From positions 1 through 12,954 of the forward strand of contig CAJZGD010000044.1 in assembly GCA_915275065.1 (NCBI GenBank): DNA of 12,954 bases. The letters run 5' to 3'. Positions 1-5,367 of this stretch are shown here, piece by piece; positions within the stretch are counted from its first letter, which is position 1, and each line of letters begins with the position of its first letter. Below the pieces are notes generated by a model. It was not told where the DNA came from and searched no databases. It saw only the letters and a program-made list of their open reading frames with translations. Source of the DNA: an uncultured Corynebacterium sp. Its GTDB lineage: Bacteria; Actinomycetota; Actinomycetes; Mycobacteriales; Mycobacteriaceae. Position numbers and translations under genes: made by a program.

Positions 1-56
1 GTGGCCACAGCCACGGCCCCGGCTAGGATTGTGCGCACGGTTTTCGGCATAAACAT
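1..56 (-). CDS. N-terminus of a probable secreted protein, cut by the window edge
   Basis: Only the first 18 codons are in the window. Read from 56 downwards they give MFMPKTVRTILAGAVAVA: a short basic stretch (K5, R8) followed by a hydrophobic Ala/Val/Leu run, which is the n- and h-region pattern of a signal peptide. A GAAGGGAT ribosome binding site lies at 71-64, 7 nt before the ATG at 56. A second ATG at 50 is possible but sits further from that site. AT-rich DNA with two TATAAT hexamers lies upstream. The mature part is outside the window, so no function can be given. It could be a lipoprotein if a lipobox Cys follows. Confidence 0.6.
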   Translation of the reverse strand, partial: MFMPKTVRTILAGAVAVA

Positions 57-94
57 AAGTGGTATCCCTTCGAAGTGGAGGCTCGTTAATAGCC

Positions 95-134
95 ATTATA
101 AAAAAGGAATAAAACTCATTGTGTTTGCATTATA
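95..134 (-). promoter_or_regulatory. Candidate -10 elements for the leftward secreted-protein gene
   Basis: Two exact TATAAT hexamers are present on the minus strand, at 100-95 and 134-129. Both lie upstream of the ATG at 56 in a strikingly AT-rich stretch. The proximal one would start transcripts near 88, giving a leader of about 30 nt that contains the ribosome binding site. Neither has a convincing -35 hexamer at 16-18 nt spacing (CACAAT for the proximal, CTACAG for the distal), so the call rests on the -10 match and position alone. Confidence 0.35.
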
Positions 135-189
135 AATAATGACAAATTGCACTGTAGTAAGTAACGCGTTTACCGTATTGCGCATTCAT

Positions 190-217
190 AAAAACAGAGT
201 ATTTTCTGGGTGAAAAT
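190..217 (-). terminator. Weak terminator-like hairpin after the 264-698 gene
   Basis: On the minus strand, ATTTTC (217-212) can pair with GAAAAT (206-201) around a 5-nt loop, and five T residues follow at 194-190. The stem is only 6 bp and AT-rich, and the T run starts 6 nt after it, so this would be a poor intrinsic terminator. It is the only hairpin plus T-run I see between the stop at 264 and the next leftward gene. Confidence 0.25.
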
Positions 218-263
218 GGCTTGGCTCATTACCCCCGGAGGCTCAATAAGCTTCAATTTTGTT

Positions 264-698
264 TTAAATTTCATCTGGGAATGGGTATTCCCTTGGGTAT
301 TTGTTCAACGGTTCCCAATTGGGTTTGGGCGCGGTTTCGGGCAGCTGTTTTGGTTCTTCCGTCAACTCAAAAGCTGCCAGTTGGTCGGAAATAACTTTTT
401 CCTGAATGGATTGATAATGCTTGAAACTCACGCCTAATTCATGAAGCGCAGGGGGAAGGGCATCAGGGACGAAATTGCCAAATTGCATGAAATACAGCAA
501 CTCTTCTTCTTTGCGTTTGAGGAGGAGAGATGCAATGTCCGCCAACGGGAGCATGTCGAATAACTGCTCTAAATCTGGGAAGAGAGGGAGGAATCTTTCC
601 ACCAAAACATCTTTGAGCGACTGTGTTGCTGCCTCGAACTCTTGCCAAAGCAATTCCGCTGCGGTTTTGTCATCCATTCGTTTGCTGCCCCTGTCCAT
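264..698 (-). CDS. Unrecognised acidic protein of about 140 residues, downstream partner of the DUF4041-GIY-YIG gene
   Basis: I do not recognise this 144-residue protein. Residues 8-110 look mostly helical and amphipathic, with a hydrophobic stretch around residues 30-60 (motifs such as RFLPLFPDL and DMLPLADIASLLL). The last 30 residues are rich in Pro, Glu and Lys and probably disordered. There is no signal peptide and no clear membrane helix. The start is uncertain. ATG 698 is the first start after an in-frame TAG and has a weak GGGCGA upstream. ATG 677 (M8, MDDKTAAEL) has AGGGG 10 nt upstream and is a good alternative. The gene starts 36 nt after the nuclease stop on the same strand, so the two are probably co-transcribed. 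The charged, non-repetitive composition reads as a real protein, but the function is unknown. Confidence 0.7.
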   Translation of the reverse strand: MDRGSKRMDDKTAAELLWQEFEAATQSLKDVLVERFLPLFPDLEQLFDMLPLADIASLLLKRKEEELLYFMQFGNFVPDALPPALHELGVSFKHYQSIQEKVISDQLAAFELTEEPKQLPETAPKPNWEPLNKYPREYPFPDEI

Positions 699-734
699 GT
701 GCTCGCCCAGCGCCGCTACCTAGACCAATCCTAC

Positions 735-2060
735 CTATTTGTGTCCCACAACATCCCGGTGAGCTGCCTCGGTATCATTTTTCTCATCCGCAATGATCGC
801 TTGGCTCAATCGGAACTGTTCCGCCTCAGCATCATCCCGGTATTCCAGCACATTACCGCCAATCTCTAACAAAGCCTGCTTCACCTCTGCCGGTGTGACG
901 TAGAAGAACTCGCGGCGATTATTGATGCGATTGACCTTTGCCTGGGCAAATCGTTGGTGCAGAGCAGTCTCAATGCCCACGGCATCATCAGAAAAATGCA
1001 ATGCATGAACATCAAAATTAAACGGCACCGAAGCATCGCCCAATTCCCGAACCCGATCCATCGGATCCAGGCGCCGGGTCATACCAATCTTGACCATACG
1101 CTCCCCAAAACTACCAATATTGGAAATCACATAAACGTAGCCAGCCCGAATATTTCCGTGTCGATAATCGACATTATCAATGCCTTTATTGATCTCGACA
1201 AGCTTATTTTCCAGATCCGCTATCTCGTCATCGCGACCCGATTCCTGTAGCCTGGCAATGGCGTTTTCGTAGTGGCGCTTTTCTTTTTCTAAACGCTCTC
1301 GTTCGGCATTTAACTCGGCCTGGGCTTTCTTTTCTTCCCGCAACCGTGCCCGCTCTTCCCGCTCCGCCTCCTTGGCGGCCTTCTTTGCCTCCAGGTGCTG
1401 GGCAGCCAAGCGCAGTTCTTCCATCCTGAGTTCGTGATACTCATTTGAGATTCGCAGGTCAATCATGTTGCCCATCCGCTCTACCTGCTCCTTCGCCTTC
1501 ACGAGTCGCTTTTGTGCAGTTTCCAAACTGCCTGCCTTGAGCTTCACGATCGCGTTTTCCACCTCGGCGTTATATGAGCGCAGCGCCAACTTGGACATTC
1601 TTTTTATAAAATTTTTCCCCTCACGTGCGGAATTATTAAAGATGAATGCCATTGTGGCGGTGGTGGCTTGTCCATCGCGCACTAGTTGTCGTGCTCGGTC
1701 GCGGGTATCCTTGAGCGCTTGTTCCAACTGGACCGATGCTTCCGCGGGATTCTCGAATTCAAGCCACCCAAAGTCTTGGAGATGCAGTATATCCCGGGCA
1801 CTGATGATTTCCGCATCAAGTTGAGTTATTTCGGACTTTAGGTTTTCCAACCTGGTGATGGCGATATCCCGCATTTGTTCGAATTCCTGGGCGGCACGTT
1901 GACGGGTTTGTTCCAACTGTGTGAGCTCTTGCGATAGCTGCATCCGATAGCCCTGCATGCGCATTATGTCCCCGCCACCCAGGTTTGCTAATAGTTGTTC
2001 CAGTTGCGCGATTCTATTTTTGAGCTCTGCGTTTTCGCGTTTTGCGGCGCTGCCAAACAT
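735..2060 (-). CDS. DUF4041 and GIY-YIG (T5orf172/Mug113-type) nuclease, SNIPE-like candidate phage-defence protein
   Basis: A 441-residue protein. Residues 5-90 are Gln/Glu/Leu-rich coiled coil. About 75-210 is a DUF4041-like domain, including the stretches LQDFGWLEFENPAEAS and AREGKNFIKRMSKLALRSYN. Residues 210-295 form a highly charged helix. Residues 306-400 are a GIY-YIG domain: GYVYVISN (307-314), VKIGMTRR (323-330), the helix arginine near 336-338, the helix Glu of ETALHQRF (E364) and RREFFYV (E384). The start is ATG 2060 because AAGGAG lies at 2070-2065, 4 nt upstream. An in-frame ATG at 2096 has no ribosome binding site. The same pairing defines SNIPE, a membrane-anchored E. coli nuclease that cuts phage DNA during injection (established knowledge). 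No N-terminal membrane helix is visible here, so the same mode of action is inference. The gene is divergent from rplJ and probably co-transcribed with the gene at 264-698. Confidence 0.88.
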   Translation of the reverse strand: MFGSAAKRENAELKNRIAQLEQLLANLGGGDIMRMQGYRMQLSQELTQLEQTRQRAAQEFEQMRDIAITRLENLKSEITQLDAEIISARDILHLQDFGWLEFENPAEASVQLEQALKDTRDRARQLVRDGQATTATMAFIFNNSAREGKNFIKRMSKLALRSYNAEVENAIVKLKAGSLETAQKRLVKAKEQVERMGNMIDLRISNEYHELRMEELRLAAQHLEAKKAAKEAEREERARLREEKKAQAELNAERERLEKEKRHYENAIARLQESGRDDEIADLENKLVEINKGIDNVDYRHGNIRAGYVYVISNIGSFGERMVKIGMTRRLDPMDRVRELGDASVPFNFDVHALHFSDDAVGIETALHQRFAQAKVNRINNRREFFYVTPAEVKQALLEIGGNVLEYRDDAEAEQFRLSQAIIADEKNDTEAAHRDVVGHK

Positions 2061-2097
2061 GGGTCTCCTTAAAAGAGTAAGGGTTGGGTAAATCATG

Positions 2098-2115
2098 AAG
2101 GTGAAACTTCACTTT
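2098..2115. promoter_or_regulatory. Small dyad upstream of the nuclease gene
   Basis: GTGAA-AC-TTCAC at 2101-2112 is a perfect 5-bp inverted repeat. It extends to 7 of 9 matching positions per half over 2098-2115. It lies 38-55 nt before the nuclease start codon, where an operator or a 5' leader element would sit. No bound regulator can be named, and a dyad this short can arise by chance. Confidence 0.25.
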
Positions 2116-2217
2116 ACAATAGCGCTTATCTATTGCAGATTTTTGAGATTTTCCTTCAAGGCCCGTCTTAGCCCCCGTCGTCAAGCAAGCGGCAACCCGC
2201 TATACCATAAAACCGAT

Positions 2218-2248
2218 TTGCATTCTGATTTCGCCCCCACTATAGTGG
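2218..2248 (+). promoter_or_regulatory. Candidate rplJL promoter with a palindromic -10 element
   Basis: TTGCAT (2218-2223) and TATAGT (2241-2246) are separated by 17 nt. They would start transcription near 2253, ahead of the L10-leader-like structure. The -10 lies inside the perfect palindrome CCACTATAGTGG (2237-2248), so the opposite strand carries an identical TATAGT facing the nuclease gene. The -35 is weak (TTG matches only). No better -35/-10 pair was found between 2097 and the leader. Confidence 0.4.
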
Positions 2249-2315
2249 CCACGGAAGTTTGAAATAGAAGGTAGTTCCGCAACCGATTGCCGGAATCACC
2301 ATCGCTCAAGTTTCA

Positions 2316-2432
2316 CCGTAGACCGTCGGTCAGCCGCGCCATTTCGCATATGGGGTGTTGCGGCTCGAAGATGTCTAACACGTAATCACAACATAATCAC
2401 ACAGTGTGTCGTGTTAGGCTGGCCCACGCAGG
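2316..2432 (+). promoter_or_regulatory. Ribosomal protein L10 leader (autoregulatory RNA of rplJL)
   Basis: The segment starts with CCGTAGACCGTCGGTC, resembling the conserved opening of bacterial L10 leaders (CCGAAGACAG-type). GGTCAGCC (2328-2335) pairs along its whole length with GGCTGGCC (2417-2424), with one G-U wobble. CC (2316-2317) can pair with GG (2431-2432) outside an asymmetric internal loop (2318-2327 against 2425-2430), the place where L10 leaders form a kink-turn. An inner stem joins TAACACG (2376-2382) to CGTGTTA (2410-2416). In known cases the L10(L12)4 complex binds this RNA and represses rplJL. The match to the family is from memory of the motif, not from a covariance model. 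Confidence 0.65.
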
Positions 2433-2468
2433 AGTCACTTTTGCGCCATCCTCCTCCTGGAGTATTGT

Positions 2469-2500
2469 GCCCTGTGCTCTTGTACGGGGCTTTTGGTTTT
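2469..2500 (+). terminator. Terminator-like hairpin in the rplJ leader (possible attenuator)
   Basis: GCCCTGT (2469-2475) pairs with ACGGGGC (2484-2490), with one G-U pair and an 8-nt loop. TTTTGGTTTT follows directly at 2491-2500. This is the form of an intrinsic terminator, placed 37 nt after the L10-leader-like structure and 113 nt before the rplJ start. It would suit transcription attenuation as known for Firmicutes L10 leaders. The T tract is interrupted by GG, so it may act as a pause or partial terminator. Confidence 0.45.
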
Positions 2501-2613
2501 CTCGGGTTCCATTCCTTGAAGCAGGGGGCACACCTCAAAAGGATCAGCCTGGAGGCCAAAACGCTCCGGCGGATAACCTCACATTGTTATGAATTCAGGA
2601 AGGAGGCGAAGTA

Positions 2614-3135
2614 GTGGCAAATCCCAAGAACGAAGCATCGTTGGCAGAGCTCAAGCAGCGGTTTACCGAAACCGATTCGCTGGTGCTCACCGAATACCGC
2701 GGCCTGACTGTGGCACAGACCACCGAGCTGCGTAAGGCTCTTGGTGCTGACGTCCAGTACTCCATCGCCAAGAACACCCTGCTGAAGTTGGCTGCCAAGC
2801 ATGCGGGTGTGGAAGGCCTTGACGACCTGCTCGTCGGCCCCACCGCTGTTGCCTTTATCCAAGGCGAAGCCGTTGATGCTGCTAAGGCACTGAAGAAGTT
2901 CGCAGCCGAAAACAAGGCTCTTGTTGTCAAGGGTGGTTACATGGATGGTAATCCATTGACCGCCGAACAGGTTGATGCCATCGCTGAACTGGACAACCGC
3001 GAAACCACTTTGGCAAAGCTGGCTGGTGCCATGAAGGGCAGCCTGTCCAAGGCCGCCGCACTCTTCAACGCTCCGGCTTCCCAGGTTGCTCGGCTGTCTG
3101 CCGCGCTTCAGGAGAAAAAGGAAGCGGAAGCCTAA
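2614..3135 (+). CDS. rplJ: 50S ribosomal protein L10
   Basis: A 173-residue protein of normal length for the L10 family. The N-terminal globular domain carries typical motifs (LVLTEYRGLTVAQ near residues 23-35, YSIAKNTLLKLA near 49-60, and GPTAVAF near 75-81). The Ala/Lys-rich C-terminal helix (about 135-173) is where dimers of L7/L12 dock. L10 binds 23S rRNA at the base of the ribosomal stalk and can repress its own operon by binding the leader RNA. The start is GTG 2614, set by AGGAGG at 2601-2606 with a 7-nt spacer. rplL follows 60 nt after the stop with no terminator between, so the two form an operon. Confidence 0.97.
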   Translation: MANPKNEASLAELKQRFTETDSLVLTEYRGLTVAQTTELRKALGADVQYSIAKNTLLKLAAKHAGVEGLDDLLVGPTAVAFIQGEAVDAAKALKKFAAENKALVVKGGYMDGNPLTAEQVDAIAELDNRETTLAKLAGAMKGSLSKAAALFNAPASQVARLSAALQEKKEAEA

Positions 3136-3195
3136 TCGGTTTCCGCCCACCACCCCTACACCACTATTTTCTGTTTCACCGAAAGGAACACCATT

Positions 3196-3582
3196 ATGGC
3201 TAAGCTCACCAAGGACGAGCTCATCGAAGCTTTCAAGGAAATGACTCTCATCGAACTTTCCGAATTCGTGAAGGAATTCGAAGAGGTATTCGACGTGACC
3301 GCTGCTGCTCCGGTTGCTGTTGCTGCCGCTGCCGCTCCGGGCGCTGCCGCTGCTGCTGAGGAAGAGAAGGACGAGTTCGACGTCATCATCGAAGACGCTG
3401 GCGCTAAGAAGATCGGCGTCATCAAGGCTGTGCGTGAACTCGTGTCCAGCCTGGGCCTGAAGGAAGCTAAGGAACTGGTTGAGTCCGCTCCTAAGGCTGT
3501 CCTCGAAGGCGCCAACAAGGAAGACGCTGAGGCTGCTAAGGCTAAGCTGGAAGAAGCTGGCGCTAAGGTTACCCTCAAGTAA
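3196..3582 (+). CDS. rplL: 50S ribosomal protein L7/L12
   Basis: A 128-residue protein of usual length. Residues 1-33 are the N-terminal dimerisation domain that docks on L10 (KLTKDELIEAFKEMTLIELS). Residues 35-55 are the Ala/Pro/Val-rich flexible hinge. Residues 57-128 are the C-terminal domain that contacts translation factors, with the conserved KKIGVIKAVRELVSSLGLKE segment. L7/L12 forms the mobile stalk that recruits and stimulates EF-Tu, EF-G and IF2. AAAGGA at 3182-3187 lies 8 nt before the ATG. An efficient terminator begins 17 nt after the stop, so this ends the rplJL transcript. Confidence 0.98.
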   Translation: MAKLTKDELIEAFKEMTLIELSEFVKEFEEVFDVTAAAPVAVAAAAAPGAAAAAEEEKDEFDVIIEDAGAKKIGVIKAVRELVSSLGLKEAKELVESAPKAVLEGANKEDAEAAKAKLEEAGAKVTLK

Positions 3583-3599
3583 TCCTTATACTTGTGCGA

Positions 3600-3630
3600 C
3601 CCCCATCGTGATCGGTGGGGGTTATTTTTT
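3600..3630 (+). terminator. Intrinsic terminator of the rplJL operon
   Basis: CCCCCATCG (3600-3608) pairs with CGGTGGGGG (3613-3621) as a 9-bp stem with one U-G pair around a TGAT tetraloop. TTATTTTTT follows at 3622-3630. Its strength suggests that rplJL transcription ends here and the DUF3068 and rpoBC genes use their own promoters. Confidence 0.95.
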
Positions 3631-3902
3631 GCTTGACGACGCCCACGGCCACCCATCGCATGGTCGAGCAGGCCCCCGGCAGTGCCCCGGCCTACCAACC
3701 CATAAAAAGGTAGCGGTTTTTCTGAGCTAGACTTTCTCGATTCAGTACCCATGAGCAGGCCGAATTGAAACCAAAACTCCAGTTCAGAACCTTTGCTACG
3801 CACGTGCCATCTGGGTAGCTTCAGCGCTATCAGGACGTGGGGGATTGGGTGCCGGAGGGCGTCGTAACGCGCGAAGGGGGAGGGGTCACGGTAGGAAAGC
3901 AT

Positions 3903-4946
3903 ATGAGGTTTGCATTAGAATCAGTACCCATGCTTCCAAAGTCACGAATTGTTTCAGCCCTTGCGATTGGTCTTGGACTAGCGCTCGTGGCGTGGGGGGT
4001 GCTTTTTCCGCGTATTGTTCCCACCGATGCTCGCCTGCCGTTGTCGTTGAAGCAAACAACCATGACTTTGGTCGACCAACATGCCACGCAACGTATACCT
4101 AACGATGGCACAACCTACACCGGCCCCATGACTAAGCAGTATCATGCCGAGCTGTTGCCGCCGGTGGATCAGGAGGTGGCAACCGCCCGCATTGGTGTGA
4201 GTCTCATGCGGGGCGAACACGGTCCCGAAGGGGCGATTCAGGCCTCTGACCTCGATCGACTTGTGGAGGCCACCGTATGGACCTACACCTTTAAGCGCAC
4301 CACCGGTATGAACACTTCGCCGGTGAAATTCGTGAACATGCCGGCCACTGGTGCCATTGACGTGGATTTTTCCGGCTATTGGGTGAAATTCCCGCTCGAC
4401 GCGAAGCAAACCAGCTATGAGGTATTTGATGCCACGCTGCGTCGGACCGCGCCTGCCGTGTATAAGGATTCCCAGGAACGCAACGGGCGCACCATTTACC
4501 ACTATCAGCAAAAGATTGATCCGACGAATACCGCGGATTTGTATTCCACATTCTTCACCACCATTAAGCTGCCGATTAAGCCTGCGCCGCCGGCCGACAA
4601 GCCGCAGGACATTGAGGCGTACCTGTTTCATTCCGGGGTCCGCGACTATTACGTGGACCAGATCAGCGGCATGATCGTCGACATGTCCGAAAATATTATC
4701 GATTATTACGGTGATCGTAATGGCGGCAAGCTTGCCGACGCCCACCTGTTTGCCGGCAAGATGAGCAATGAGCAGTCGGCGGCCATGTTGGCGCAGGCGG
4801 CGCAGCTAAGCGACGGGCATATCATGCGCATCATTACTTGGGTGGTGTTGGGATTGGGCGTGGTCGTCACCTTCGCCGGCATCATGGGGGCGTTCGGGGT
4901 AGGGCGCCGCCAGGACGAGTATGCCGAAGACCTGGAAGAAGACTAA
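3903..4946 (+). CDS. DUF3068 (PorA-family PF11271) membrane protein
   Basis: A 347-residue protein. Residues 16-35 form an N-terminal membrane segment after a short basic start (PKSR). Residues 40-305 are a large domain, probably outside the membrane (TTYTGPMTKQYHA, WTYTFKRTTGM, DFSGYWVKFP). Residues 310-334 form a second membrane helix, followed by an acidic cytoplasmic tail (DEYAEDLEED). This two-helix layout is the DUF3068 pattern found across Corynebacterium and related actinobacteria, and a DUF3068 gene between rplL and rpoB matches what I recall for C. glutamicum. The molecular role is unknown, and the 'PorA' family name does not show that it is a porin. ATG 3903 is chosen because AGGA (3893-3896) lies 6 nt upstream. 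An in-frame GTG at 3837 would put a charged 22-residue stretch before it, and ATG 3930 has no binding site. The 272 nt upstream (3631-3902) hold only a weak promoter candidate (TTGCTA 3793, TAGCTT 3816). Confidence 0.88.
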   Translation: MRFALESVPMLPKSRIVSALAIGLGLALVAWGVLFPRIVPTDARLPLSLKQTTMTLVDQHATQRIPNDGTTYTGPMTKQYHAELLPPVDQEVATARIGVSLMRGEHGPEGAIQASDLDRLVEATVWTYTFKRTTGMNTSPVKFVNMPATGAIDVDFSGYWVKFPLDAKQTSYEVFDATLRRTAPAVYKDSQERNGRTIYHYQQKIDPTNTADLYSTFFTTIKLPIKPAPPADKPQDIEAYLFHSGVRDYYVDQISGMIVDMSENIIDYYGDRNGGKLADAHLFAGKMSNEQSAAMLAQAAQLSDGHIMRIITWVVLGLGVVVTFAGIMGAFGVGRRQDEYAEDLEED

Positions 4947-5021
4947 AGAAATGTAACGTCCCCCACTGTTATGGTGATTATTTCCGTGGATGCTGCTATG
5001 GTGTGTGCTGAGCACCCAATG

Positions 5022-5050
5022 GTGATAGTCAGAGCAATTTTTAATATAAT
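5022..5050 (+). promoter_or_regulatory. Distal candidate rpoBC promoter
   Basis: An exact TATAAT -10 (5045-5050) is preceded at 17 nt by GTGATA (5022-5027), a 4 of 6 match to TTGACA. It would give an rpoB leader of about 310 nt. The stretch is AT-rich, so a chance -10 match is possible. Confidence 0.35.
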
Positions 5051-5114
5051 ATTGGCACAAACAGAGTGATTTCGGCGCGAGCGATCGGCACATTTCGGCA
5101 GCATCTGAGCAGTA

Positions 5115-5143
5115 TTGACAGATGTGCTTTACAAAAGTAGAAA
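5115..5143 (+). promoter_or_regulatory. Middle candidate rpoBC promoter
   Basis: An exact TTGACA (5115-5120) is followed after 17 nt by TAGAAA (5138-5143), a 4 of 6 match to TATAAT. It overlaps the proximal promoter candidate at 5128-5156, and only one of the two may be real. Confidence 0.35.
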
Positions 5144-5156
5144 AAGTGTATATCAT
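5128..5156 (+). promoter_or_regulatory. Proximal candidate rpoBC promoter
   Basis: TTTACA (5128-5133) and TATCAT (5151-5156) each match the sigma-A consensus at 5 of 6 positions with a 17-nt spacer. TG at 5147-5148 lies just upstream of the -10. Transcription would start near 5163, leaving a leader of about 205 nt that includes the hairpin at 5196-5239. On balance this is the best rpoB promoter in the gap. Confidence 0.55.
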
Positions 5157-5195
5157 GGTTCTTTGCGCTGGAATCTTCTAAGCCTTTCATGTCAC

Positions 5196-5239
5196 GACCT
5201 TGTTCAACCGGGTAGCAAAAAACCCAATTTGACAAGGTC
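5196..5239 (+). repeat. Long imperfect hairpin in the rpoB leader
   Basis: GACCTTGT (5196-5203) is perfectly complementary to ACAAGGTC (5232-5239). An internal loop follows, then GGGT (5210-5213) pairs with ACCC (5222-5225) around an AGCAAAAA loop. No T run follows (ATTCAGTGC), so it does not look like a simple terminator. It would be transcribed from any of the three promoter candidates. It could be a processing site, a pause site or a regulatory structure. Confidence 0.6.
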
Positions 5240-5354
5240 ATTCAGTGCTATTTACTGGCGCTTGAGGTTTAGGGATTCCCTTGCAGACCAAATTGCTCAT
5301 TTACCAGCGGTTTTGGTGGCCAATATTGCGGGGTCACCATCCGCGTGAGGTGCT

Positions 5355-5361
5355 GGAAGGA
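5355..5361 (+). promoter_or_regulatory. Ribosome binding site that favours the TTG start of rpoB
   Basis: GGAAGGA lies 6 nt before TTG 5368. The same bases would encode residues L-E-G of a longer protein begun at GTG 5350, which itself has no ribosome binding site at a usable distance. Confidence 0.6.
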
Positions 5362-5367
5362 CCCATC

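Noticed and set aside
699..734. Possible read-through fusion, because the nuclease and the downstream gene share one reading frame
   Set aside because: Two in-frame TAG codons (737-735 and 722-720) separate them, and the downstream gene has its own ATG. A frame match happens one time in three.
2061..2096. Upstream ATG 2096 for the nuclease gene
   Set aside because: No ribosome binding site precedes it, and the stretch to ATG 2060 contains the AAGGAG of the downstream start.
2188..2201. Hairpin AGCGG-CAAC-CCGCT in the divergent gap
   Set aside because: Only 5 bp, with no T run on either strand. There is no reason to call it a terminator or a bound site.
2404..2592. Small plus-strand frames inside the rplJ leader
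   Set aside because: They lack a ribosome binding site and overlap the leader structures. A regulatory leader peptide cannot be excluded, but nothing supports one.
3156..3902. Minus-strand frame opposite rplL with Ser/Ala repeats
   Set aside because: It mirrors the Ala-rich hinge of L7/L12 and crosses the strong terminator, so it is not credible as a gene.
3837..3902. GTG start extending the DUF3068 protein by 22 residues
   Set aside because: It would place a Gly/Glu-rich segment before the membrane helix, and ATG 3903 has the better ribosome binding site.
5005..5015. Dyad GTGC-TGA-GCAC upstream of rpoB
   Set aside because: Four base pairs is within chance expectation, and it does not line up with a promoter element.
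5281..5349. Upstream TTG start extending RpoB by 23 residues
   Set aside because: The extension (QTKLLIYQRFWW) is absent from known RpoB proteins and has no ribosome binding site.
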